Numbered from the stretch's first letter, positions 1 to 5,972 are shown. The stretch is DNA of 23,242 nt from Collinsella sp. TF08-11AT (GCF_003437035.1 NZ_QSRL01000020.1:1-23242), one strand, 5' to 3'. The notes: generated by a model not told the origin, from the letters alone. Numbers and translations are program-made.

Positions 1-2
1 AC

Positions 3-113
3 CTCACCAACTCGTTCTACTTCATCGAGGCCGGCACGCTCGTGGAAAAGATCAAGTCGTCCTCGCAGACGCTCAAGCAGGAATACCTCGATACATACGA
101 AGGAGGTGAATGA
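3..113 (+). CDS. C-terminal end of an unidentified protein (partial)
   Basis: An open frame enters from the left edge and ends at TGA 111-113, giving the last 36 residues of a protein. The tail is polar and looks helical (residues such as VEKIKSSSQTLKQEYLDTYE) and has no motif that I recognise. Its last codons contain the AGGAGG that serves as ribosome binding site of the next gene, and its stop lies one base before that gene's ATG. The two genes are therefore probably co-transcribed and translationally coupled. The function cannot be told from this fragment. Confidence 0.55.
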   Translation, partial: LTNSFYFIEAGTLVEKIKSSSQTLKQEYLDTYEGGE

Positions 114-114
114 C

Positions 115-543
115 ATGATAGGCAAGAGCTACGTAAAGATTGTAATTGTTGGCCTTGCAATCGGTCTTGCAATGGTGCTATGTGCATCATTTGCGAGGTA
201 TAGGTCCGAGCAGTCGTTCATCGATGGCGCTGAAAATGGGTTTGGCATAGACGGGATGTATGTCGACGATGGCGCGACCAGGACGTCTATGGCGATTCTT
301 GCAGGCGAAGACATGGAATGGCAAATCTGTAATGACGATGGCTCTTGTCTGAGTGGTCGTTTGGGCGCAACGAGCGACCCGAATTCGTTCGATCTTCTCG
401 ACAATGATGGAGCGGATTGCGGTTCTGTTCACCTTTCATATGCATCGCGAGATGGGATGGACGGCATCCTCTACGTCTCCCACGAAACTAACGATTTCAA
501 GATGCGCAGAACTAACCGAGCGCCGGCTTTTATCGAGGAGTGA
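115..543 (+). CDS. Small membrane-anchored protein of unknown function
   Basis: 142 residues. Start ATG 115 is chosen because AGGAGG (101-106) sits 8 bases upstream; a GTG at 106 in the same frame overlaps that Shine-Dalgarno and is less likely. Residues about 7-25 form one hydrophobic segment (VKIVIVGLAIGLAMVL), so the protein is either anchored with its C-terminus outside or has an uncleaved signal. The rest is acidic and probably beta-rich, with three cysteines (C72, C78, C102) that could form a disulfide outside the cell. I do not recognise the family. The gene follows directly on the partial upstream gene. A prepilin-like reading of the N-terminus is possible but there is no G-xxxx-E cleavage motif as in the pilin at 4523. 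Confidence 0.6.
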   Translation: MIGKSYVKIVIVGLAIGLAMVLCASFARYRSEQSFIDGAENGFGIDGMYVDDGATRTSMAILAGEDMEWQICNDDGSCLSGRLGATSDPNSFDLLDNDGADCGSVHLSYASRDGMDGILYVSHETNDFKMRRTNRAPAFIEE

Positions 544-548
544 GAATT

Positions 549-622
549 CCCGGCGGTCTGCCGATCAGGCCGCCGGGGTATCGAACCCCGCATTCATCCG
601 TACACACACGGATGAATGCGGG
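549..622. repeat. Cluster of three adjacent inverted repeats
   Basis: Just behind the stop codon at 543 are three hairpins that overlap or abut. The first pairs CCCGGCGG (549-556) with CCGCCGGG (570-577). The second pairs CGGGGT (574-579) with ACCCCG (585-590) around a 5-base loop. The third pairs 587-600 with 609-622, a perfect 14-bp stem around the 8-base loop TACACACA. None is followed by a T-run on either strand, so they are not ordinary intrinsic terminators. They could stabilise the 3' end of the upstream transcript, form a cruciform, or be remains of a mobile element. A further weaker stem pairs 656-663 with 674-681. Confidence 0.7.
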
Positions 623-684
623 AAGTGTCCGGATGAAATTGATAATCAAGGAAACAAAGCCGTTCTGCCTGGGACGGCTTTGGC

Positions 685-981
685 TTGGACTTTAACTACA
701 ACATCGCAATCGACACTTATCAGCTCGCGCAACGCGCATGGCCAAATCTCGGACGCTGGTGCATGGAGGACCTTCGAGATTTACTGGACATCCAAAACGA
801 CGACGCGCACCGCGTGCTCGCCGACTGCGAAGACGAGATGGCTGTCTACAATGCGATCAGAAACGGCGTGAAGTCCGGAGAGCTTTCTGTGGAACCGCCG
901 CGCCGTCGCGCGAGCCGACCGGGCAACCCGGGCAATCTGGTCCCGGCTCTCCCGGTCGTATTCCTACGATATCGCCCCTAA
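685..981 (+). pseudogene. C-terminal remnant of a DEDDh 3'-5' exonuclease (DnaQ/RNase T type)
   Basis: The frame from 646 to TAA 979-981 encodes IDTYQLAQRAWPNL followed by LRDLLDIQNDDAHRVLAD. This matches the C-terminal half of exonuclease domains, where an 'iDTl.LAr...P' stretch is followed by the ExoIII motif HxxxxD (AHRVLADCEDE here). The N-terminal half with ExoI (DxE) and ExoII is absent: the frame meets a stop at 643-645 and I see no exonuclease start in other frames up to the hairpin cluster. There is no ribosome binding site, and the only start in the frame is a TTG at 685. The sequence after about 880 (Arg/Pro-rich) does not look like the family. I read it as a decayed fragment without activity. 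Confidence 0.6.
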
Positions 982-993
982 ATCACCAATGTG

Positions 994-1233
994 TCAGATA
1001 AAGAATGATGCAATGGTTATGATCAAGCATACGGCGGATGCGACGACTGCGCCTTTTTTCCTCTCCTTTAGTCCGACGAATAGGGTTGCCGTAAAGTAAA
1101 GGGCGGAAAGGCAGTCTATGGCAAGCAAAACGAGTTCCTTGGGCGGTTTCAGCAAAAGGTCGCTAGCAAAGAGTAATGCAAGCAGGGCAAAGCCGATTGT
1201 GACCAAGTATCTCGATTGATTTTGCGACAGCAT
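994..1233 (-). CDS. Small hydrophobic membrane protein
   Basis: 79 residues with three likely membrane segments (about 9-27, 32-53 and 61-79), joined by short charged loops (KPPKE, KERKKG). The start ATG at 1233 has GGAGG six bases upstream. The gene begins 12 bases after the stop of the secreted cysteine-rich peptide gene, on the same strand, so the two are probably one transcript. Small multi-span proteins in this position often give immunity to a neighbouring bacteriocin, but this is a guess from context; the sequence itself names no family. The stop faces the exonuclease remnant tail-to-tail with 12 bases between. Confidence 0.6.
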   Translation of the reverse strand: MLSQNQSRYLVTIGFALLALLFASDLLLKPPKELVLLAIDCLSALYFTATLFVGLKERKKGAVVASAVCLIITIASFFI

Positions 1234-1245
1234 GGCAACCTCCTT

Positions 1246-1650
1246 TTAGAACATGCAAGTGAAACGTCGGCACGATGTCATTGCGGTTGCAAACAAGCCG
1301 CCGCCAGGACCGGTTGTCACGAGACCGGCGATAACTTCAGCGGTGCCAGCAAGGTAGGGATCGCGCAGGCAAGCCTCCTCCTTCGCGTTCAGCTTGACCT
1401 TGTGAGGGACGGTGCGGTTATTTGCAAATCCGTGAGAATCGCACCACGCCTTGGAATATGAATCCGTGCAGCGTCCGCGCTCAAAAAGGGATATATCGTA
1501 ATTTTCGTCGTAGTTGTCTCCGACGTAGATCTCGCTGCTCTCGGCGGGAGACCCCTCGTCGGCATAGGCTGCCGCAACGGGCACAAATGGTGTCATGACA
1601 AGGGAGAGGCAAAGAGCTGCTGAGACGATGGAGAGCAGGCATTTCTTCAT
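1246..1650 (-). CDS. Secreted five-cysteine peptide, bacteriocin-like
   Basis: 134 residues. A clear Sec signal peptide covers residues 1-30 (MKK, a hydrophobic core, then AAAYA before DEG, an AxA-type signal peptidase I site). The mature part has an acidic N-terminal stretch, then C61, C70, C94, a Gly/Ala/Thr-rich hydrophobic stretch (about 101-126) and C127, C132 near the C-terminus. Cysteines plus an amphipathic Gly-rich tail in a short exported protein are typical of antimicrobial or other secreted toxin peptides, but I cannot assign a family. AAGGAG lies six bases before the ATG. The gene sits 29 bases behind a TlpA-like thiol-disulfide protein gene and 12 bases before a small membrane protein gene. 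That context suits a peptide that needs disulfide formation and an immunity partner. A non-antimicrobial secreted protein remains possible. Confidence 0.55.
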   Translation of the reverse strand: MKKCLLSIVSAALCLSLVMTPFVPVAAAYADEGSPAESSEIYVGDNYDENYDISLFERGRCTDSYSKAWCDSHGFANNRTVPHKVKLNAKEEACLRDPYLAGTAEVIAGLVTTGPGGGLFATAMTSCRRFTCMF

Positions 1651-1679
1651 GGCTGGCTCCTTAATCTGGCCTTTGATAG

Positions 1680-2219
1680 TTACTTGATGTCGCCTCCTTC
1701 CGCTTTATATCCGTTGTATTTGGCGTATTTCTTTAATAAGGCAAGAGGTTCTTCCTCTCCTTCGGATAAGCCGATGATGTTTCCTTGATCATCCAGTATG
1801 AATACGGACGGAATATGCTCAAGTTCATATTGGTCATACACGGTCTTATCTTAATCTATGTATATGGGAAAGTCTCCTTCATGGACCGAGGCTTCTTCAA
1901 TTGTGCTGTCCTCGGAAACAGTGAAAAGGTTCTTCCTTAAGGCTGCGAAAATATCAAGTTGTTGCATATCTTCTATGAGAGATTCGCAGTGCTGACACCA
2001 CGATGCCCAGAACATCAAGATATTTTCCTCATTAGGTTTTAGCTTGTTAAAATAATTCACGTTTCGGCCGAGGCTGAAATTTTGGCCCATTTTAATGGAC
2101 AAAGATGAGGGATAAGCATCGTGTTGCGGTTTGATATTGACGGCGATTAAGGCGGCGAAACACGTCAGAGTCGCCAGAGTCAGTAAGGCGATAACGCATT
2201 TTCTCGGTTTCCAGCTCAT
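1680..2219 (-). pseudogene. TlpA/ResA-like thiol-disulfide oxidoreductase split by an in-frame TAA
   Basis: From ATG 2219 the frame encodes one N-terminal membrane segment (about 8-28) and a thioredoxin-fold start with the active site WASWCQHC (residues 71-78; C75 and C78). It stops at TAA 1851-1853 after FPIYID. The same frame then continues without interruption for 56 codons to TAA 1680-1682 and supplies exactly the missing half: DKTVYDQY, then HIPSVFILDDQGNIIG, which holds the cis-proline and the 'FilD..G.i' strand of the family. Read through, the protein would be 179 residues, a normal TlpA-like length. A single base change at codon 123 therefore truncates the protein before its cis-Pro loop. 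The gene is AT-richer than the core genes. Upstream extension of the frame to 2471 is possible but looks non-coding. Confidence 0.75.
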
Positions 2220-2543
2220 GACAGATCCCTCTCTCATGGTGAAACGCATACGTTTTGAAACGCGAGTATATTCGACACCTGACCTGTAGGCGAGATGCGT
2301 ATCATGTTCGTAAGCCGCACGTCGCTTAGGTTCGACTGTTCGGTTTGAAACGCCTCCGTCGTTATCTATCATGGGGGCTTCAACGACAATGCTCTGAGCG
2401 TAACTGCGCCAAGATGGGCCGAATAGTCCGCTCTGCAGCTGGTACTGCGGTATCGCATGGGGCCCGAGCATTAGTCCGACCCAATGCGATACCTGATTTT
2501 TTTAACTACCAGTTCAGAGATTGAACCGAATCACAATGGCGCC
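2220..2543. other. 324-base stretch without a supported gene
   Basis: It lies between the start of the TlpA-like gene and the end of the small membrane protein gene at 2544. It holds the plus-strand terminator at 2449-2503 and, 23 bases before the TlpA start, a small dyad AAACG-cata-CGTTT (2242-2255) that could be an operator half-pair. A minus-strand frame stays open across 2222-2471 but has no ribosome binding site, no recognisable protein sequence and unusual composition, so I do not call it. Confidence 0.45.
2449..2503 (+). terminator. Intrinsic terminator on the plus strand
   Basis: GGTATCGCAT (2449-2458) pairs with ATGCGATACC (2484-2493). After one mismatch the stem continues with GGG against CCC, and a run of seven T (2497-2503) follows three bases downstream. 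The orientation terminates plus-strand transcripts, although all recognised genes from 994 to 4267 lie on the minus strand. It thus has no obvious gene to serve. Confidence 0.55.
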
Positions 2544-2795
2544 TTACAGCTTCGGAAGTTCCGCGTCTATCGTAGACAGGACTGGATTGTCGGAAACGCT
2601 GGTTTGAAGCCGCTTGTCCGGCAGCGCCGCCACGATCATCGCGGCACTCGCAGGCGTCGCGAACACGATTATGAAGGCCAATTTCAGTCCTTGGTCCTCA
2701 TATCCCTTGTCCATTGCCGCTTTGACAATAAGCTGCGCTGAAAAATAGCAAGCTATGCCATAGCAAACGATTAAGGCCAAAATGATTAACCACAT
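2544..2795 (-). CDS. Small membrane protein of unknown function
   Basis: 83 residues with two hydrophobic segments (about 2-22 and 38-58) separated by a short polar loop (MDKGYEDQGLK), and a polar tail of about 25 residues. ATG 2795 is preceded by a GAAAGGGAA Shine-Dalgarno-like sequence. No motif identifies its function. It stands alone: 324 bases from the TlpA-like gene downstream and 227 bases from the stop of the gene upstream. Confidence 0.55.
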   Translation of the reverse strand: MWLIILALIVCYGIACYFSAQLIVKAAMDKGYEDQGLKLAFIIVFATPASAAMIVAALPDKRLQTSVSDNPVLSTIDAELPKL

Positions 2796-3022
2796 GTGTA
2801 TTCCCTTTCAATTCGGAGGCCTCTTAAAACGCAAAGCGCATGGATGCCGTCGATAAAAGCCGATATCTAGTCATCGGGGGTATGGAATTCAGCCGATGCC
2901 GACGTCTCCCCCGTGTCGACGAAGGCATGGACGTAGGAACCCCCCATCGACCCGAACCGATCTAAGTTAGAGACGTCTCGGGGTCATCTGTGCGAATATT
3001 CACGATATCCTTCGTACTCGCT
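2796..3022. other. Intergenic stretch with a 10-bp palindrome
   Basis: 227 bases between two minus-strand genes. It contains the perfect palindrome GAGACGTCTC (2970-2979) and a second GACGTCTC about 70 bases to its left. I see no intrinsic terminator for the upstream gene and no coding frame worth calling. It presumably carries the promoter of the 83-residue membrane protein. Confidence 0.4.
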
Positions 3023-4267
3023 CTAATTTAGTTCCGAACGCAGCTGGGCGGCATCGCCGTAGCCCGCCTCGACGAGCTCGTCTAGATATTCCAAGCTCAG
3101 TAAATCAACGTTGTCATAGTGGTCCTTCACATACTTGTATTCCACCCTTAGGGCGTCGGAGATGCTGCCGGCCTTCTTGTACCACTTGGCAGCCATTTCC
3201 AGATCGCCGTCTTTCTCAAGGGCCTCTGCATTGGAAAGTGCGGACTTCACCTCCATCTCCGCCGAGTCGCCGTAGGGGGCAAGCGACTTGAATTCGGTAT
3301 ACGCCTTCCAAAAGTGTCCGCCCTCGTAAAGCGAGGTGGCCTCTCTGTACTTCATCTCGTTTCGTAAGTCTCCGATAGTATTGACCACTAGCGGGCGGCC
3401 TGCCGTTAGAAAGAAGATGAAAAGCAAGGCGAGGACCGCGGCGACGCCTAGCAGCTTCTTCCGTCTCTTTTCCGATTTCGGCTCTAGCACGGCCAGCTTT
3501 TCCGAGCATTCCTCAGCACGCGCCTCGGCATCCTTCCATCCAAGAACGCTCCCGAAAAGCCTTCTGGCTTCCCTCAGGTTTTCGATTTCCTCCTCGCCTG
3601 AAAATAGCGCGTCCGCTTTGTCGTATACGGATTGAGACCATTTATCCGCCGCTTCGCACAGGGATTCTTCGTCTTGCAAGCTCGATAGAATATCTTTATG
3701 GCACCCGCACTCGCGACAGGTTTCCCGCCAGACGTTTATGCCGCCGCACGCACACACCCACCATCCCTGATGGAACTGCGCCTTGCCGCCGGCGATTCGA
3801 CTGTCGGCATGCAGTTCCTTCAGCTGGCGGTCCCTCTCGGTCATCGCCTTCTCGATCATCGAAAGCGGTTCGCGCTCGGGCGCTTCGGCAGGCTCTCCGG
3901 TCGAGTGCCACTTCCCTTGCTGGGAGTCGATTTGAAGCAGCTTGATGAAAACGGACTCGACGTCTCCCCTCGGCAGCGCCGTTGCCTTAAGGGCTCCCTG
4001 CTCGCATTGCGGCAGGTCTAAGTCTAGTTCCGAAAAGGGGACATAGCCTCTGGACCCATCGGCATAGTCGACATGGGCGATTCCGGAGATGGAGTTCAAG
4101 ATATCCGCTGAGAGATTCTCGATCTTTATCTGCAGATAAGCCTCAGAGGTGTCGACGTTTCTCGCGACCTGGACGACCGTTACCATCGCCGGGCATCCAG
4201 GCTCCCATTTCAGCAGACTCGAATCCCCGGACCAGTCATCCCTGAAGACAACTTTATAGTTACCCAA
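3023..4267 (-). CDS. Zinc-ribbon, single-span membrane protein with TPR-like extracellular repeats
   Basis: 414 residues. The start is TTG 4267, with GGAGG eight bases upstream; no in-frame ATG fits that site better. Layout: residues 1-120, a domain with beta-strand character; 130-160, charged helix; 170-190, a zinc ribbon with C172, C174, C184 and C187 (CAC...CREC, plus C189); 200-265, a helical region; 272-289, one membrane segment preceded by KSEKRRKK; and 300-414, helical repeats of the type 'Y..A..L...G....A...F.sL..Y.DS' often found in membrane-linked sensors of Gram-positive bacteria. With basic residues before the membrane segment, the ribbon should be inside and the repeats outside. 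It diverges from the prepilin gene at 4523, so the pair may share control. Exact function unknown. Confidence 0.65.
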   Translation of the reverse strand: MGNYKVVFRDDWSGDSSLLKWEPGCPAMVTVVQVARNVDTSEAYLQIKIENLSADILNSISGIAHVDYADGSRGYVPFSELDLDLPQCEQGALKATALPRGDVESVFIKLLQIDSQQGKWHSTGEPAEAPEREPLSMIEKAMTERDRQLKELHADSRIAGGKAQFHQGWWVCACGGINVWRETCRECGCHKDILSSLQDEESLCEAADKWSQSVYDKADALFSGEEEIENLREARRLFGSVLGWKDAEARAEECSEKLAVLEPKSEKRRKKLLGVAAVLALLFIFFLTAGRPLVVNTIGDLRNEMKYREATSLYEGGHFWKAYTEFKSLAPYGDSAEMEVKSALSNAEALEKDGDLEMAAKWYKKAGSISDALRVEYKYVKDHYDNVDLLSLEYLDELVEAGYGDAAQLRSELN

Positions 4268-4363
4268 TCACCTTACCTCCTGTATTCGCGGCTTTTGGAA
4301 CGGCTTAGGCAATAAGACGGTTCCCACCAGCTTTCCAACTCAATTTTACTTACGCTACCTGCG

Positions 4364-4383
4364 AATTTGTTGAGCAACAAATT
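4364..4383. promoter_or_regulatory. 20-bp perfect dyad, candidate operator
   Basis: AATTTGTTG (4364-4372) and CAACAAATT (4375-4383) form a perfect inverted repeat around AG. It lies in the 255-base region between the divergent starts at 4267 (minus) and 4523 (plus), about 97 bases before the first and 140 before the second. With no T-run and a 2-base centre it is not a terminator; a dimeric regulator site is the natural reading. I cannot name the regulator, and I see no convincing -35/-10 pair nearby. Confidence 0.5.
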
Positions 4384-4522
4384 TGGATATGCGAGTGGTC
4401 GGTTAAGCCGCGCAGGCGTTGGACTAATTATTCTTTGCCGCTGCGGCGAGACCAGCGCAACCTTTTGGGATAGTCCTACGCTCGGCAATGTATCTACAAA
4501 CCCTGAGCGAAGGGAGCCGCAT

Positions 4523-5476
4523 ATGCATGCAGCGGCAATTTCGCCTCGGGGGGGGGTCGCTCGTAGAGCGGCTCAACTCCGAGGCCAAGGACTTATCGAG
4601 TACGCCCTGATCATCGCGGTCATCGGCCTGGTGATCGTGTTCGCGGGGCCCGGCGTGGCCGGGGCCATCCGAAACCAGTTCAACCTGGTCGGCAACACGG
4701 TGAACAATGGGACGACCGGCGGCATCGAGGGAGGCGCGACCGGTGGCGGCTCCACAGGCGCCGATTCCGTTACCGTCCAGGCGGCCATCGCCAAGGACGC
4801 GAATGACTGGACGCTCGATGAGCAGAAGGCCGTGGCCGAGGACATCGCCGCCAAGGGCGAGGCTTCGCCCGCCTACGCCAAAGCCAAGGCCGCGATGGAC
4901 GCAGGCACGAAGTTCTCCGTCAAGTTGACCAATGGCGAGACGCTCGAGTACCTCATCATCGGCATCAACCACGACGACTTGGCCGATGGAAGCGGCAAGG
5001 CGGGCCTGACGTTCGAGGTGACCAACAAAGCCCTAGGTCCCCAACGCATGAGCGTCACGAAAACTAATGCCGGCGGATGGGAGAAGTCAGAGTTGCGTGG
5101 CCGCCTCAATTCCGGCGACCTTTGGGCGCTCCTGCCGTCCGAGCTCCAGTCCAAGGCGAAGGCCGTCACTAAGATGACTGACAACAAGGGCGGCGACGGC
5201 GCCGGCAACGTCTCTGCCACGACCGACAAGGTCTTCCTCCTCAGCTCGACCGAGGTCTGGGGCGACCTTCAGTCCGACGGTGCTCAGTACGAGTTCTACG
5301 CTTCCAAGGGCGTGACAAAGTCGAACTGTGCAGGAGCCGCGGTCGGCGGTTTTCATTGGACTCGCTCCGTGGACCCGAACAGCTCCACGTACTTCCGCTA
5401 TGTCTATTTCGGTGGTGTCTGTGACATCAACTTAGTGACGGGGAGAAGTTACGTCCAACCCGCATTCTGCTTCTAG
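4523..5476 (+). CDS. Type IVb (Flp/Tad-like) prepilin fused to a DUF6273 domain
   Basis: 317 residues from ATG 4523, with AGGGAG (4511-4516) six bases before it. Residues 1-21 form a short basic leader ending ARRAAQLRG; processing between G21 and Q22 would put E26 at +5 before YALIIAVIGLVIVFAG. This is the class III signal and hydrophobic stalk of Flp pilins cut by a TadV/FppA-type prepilin peptidase. Residues 59-82 are a Gly/Thr linker. From about 125 to the end follows DUF6273: GGWEKSELRGRLNS, LLPSELQ, TDKVFLLSSTEVWG, YEFY, HWTRS and a C-terminal GRSYVQPAFCF. Family pilins are usually 50-80 residues, so this is a minor or tip pilin carrying a folded head that could bind ligands. C269, C300 and C316 may form disulfides. 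A run of nine G after residue 8 makes the frame switchable. No tad assembly genes are in the window. The frame is open upstream to 4367, but that part has no leader-like sequence. Confidence 0.8.
   Translation: MHAAAISPRGGVARRAAQLRGQGLIEYALIIAVIGLVIVFAGPGVAGAIRNQFNLVGNTVNNGTTGGIEGGATGGGSTGADSVTVQAAIAKDANDWTLDEQKAVAEDIAAKGEASPAYAKAKAAMDAGTKFSVKLTNGETLEYLIIGINHDDLADGSGKAGLTFEVTNKALGPQRMSVTKTNAGGWEKSELRGRLNSGDLWALLPSELQSKAKAVTKMTDNKGGDGAGNVSATTDKVFLLSSTEVWGDLQSDGAQYEFYASKGVTKSNCAGAAVGGFHWTRSVDPNSSTYFRYVYFGGVCDINLVTGRSYVQPAFCF
4548..4556 (+). repeat. Poly-G tract (nine G) inside the prepilin gene
   Basis: A homopolymer of nine G falls at codons 9-12 of the prepilin gene. With nine G the frame runs into the full protein. 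With ten G the frame meets TAG (now at 4564-4566) within a few codons. With eight G it meets TGA (now at 4608-4610) about 20 codons later. Slipped-strand mispairing at such a tract would therefore switch the protein on and off. I see no other G or C run of this length in the window. Confidence 0.7.
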
Positions 5477-5485
5477 GTTCTTACC

Positions 5486-5520
5486 AAAGCCCGCACAATC
5501 CTGTGCGGGCTTTTCTTTTT
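5486..5520 (+). terminator. Intrinsic terminator of the prepilin gene
   Basis: An 11-bp perfect stem (AAAGCCCGCAC 5486-5496 with GTGCGGGCTTT 5503-5513) around the loop AATCCT is followed by TTTTCTTTTT (5511-5520). It begins nine bases behind the stop codon at 5476, so the prepilin is the last gene of its transcript and probably the only one. Confidence 0.9.
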
Positions 5521-5942
5521 GCGATATCTGAGACAATTCGTTCTTAACAGCACATGTACTCCAAACAAGAGTGCTTGGGGTGCTAAAAGGCTCTCAGAGC
5601 GCCTGCCCCACTTCCCTGCCATTACCATTGTGGTGCCCTCGTATAGAGCACATCCCGCCTGGCATTTCGCTGCAACAGCCCACTTGTCCACCGATCAAGT
5701 GAACTACTGGATTAAATACAGCGACACGCTTGTTCGTTACAGTCGCTATATCTGTGTAAATCGCGGCGATAAATACAGCCTGTACTCGGCTGTATACCGG
5801 TTGCGCGTATGCAGATTCATATCGCGTTAATAAATCGGCTCATGCGTATGCAAAACGCGCAAGTAGCCGCAAAAGGCGATTATCGCGTAGGTAGATTTTT
5901 GGCACCCTGTTGCTTAATCAAAATTAAGCAATTGCTTAAAAC
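5521..5942. other. 421-base stretch without a supported gene, rich in small repeats
   Basis: Lower in GC than the core genes. It contains an inverted repeat ATACAGCC (5773-5780) / GGCTGTAT (5788-5795), the element AAATACAGC twice about 60 bases apart, the element GCGTATGCA twice (near 5805 and 5844), and the short palindrome GCTCTCAGAGC (5590-5600). Open frames here are short, lack ribosome binding sites and resemble no protein I know. It may be a regulatory or decayed mobile-element remnant next to the tRNA gene. Confidence 0.4.
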
Positions 5943-5972
5943 AAAAAAAGGTCAGGCACTAGGTGCCTGACC
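5943..5972 (-). terminator. Intrinsic terminator behind tRNA-Pro
   Basis: On the minus strand GGTCAGGCAC and GTGCCTGACC (5963-5972 and 5950-5959) pair perfectly around a 3-base loop and run into seven T (5943-5949). It lies 10 bases past the tRNA 3' end. It ends the tRNA transcript and any read-through from the long operon to the right. Confidence 0.92.

Noticed and set aside
574..590. T-arm-like element on the minus strand (CGGGG-TTCGATA-CCCCG)
   Set aside because: No acceptor stem, anticodon arm or CCA fits around it; the neighbouring 14-bp stem is not a tRNA part.
2222..2471. N-terminal extension of the TlpA-like protein up to 2471
   Set aside because: The TlpA start at 2219 gives a normal membrane segment and length. 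The extension has no ribosome binding site and no protein-like pattern, and it runs into the terminator stem.
5340..5476. C-terminus of the DUF6273 domain as the variable region of a diversity-generating retroelement
   Set aside because: There is no reverse transcriptase and no second, adenine-rich copy of this stretch in the window. The downstream hairpin is fully explained as a terminator. It could only be revived by a template repeat outside the window.
5519..5830. 103-codon plus-strand frame between the pilin and the tRNA
   Set aside because: It begins inside the tail of the terminator, lacks a ribosome binding site and shows no known or membrane pattern.
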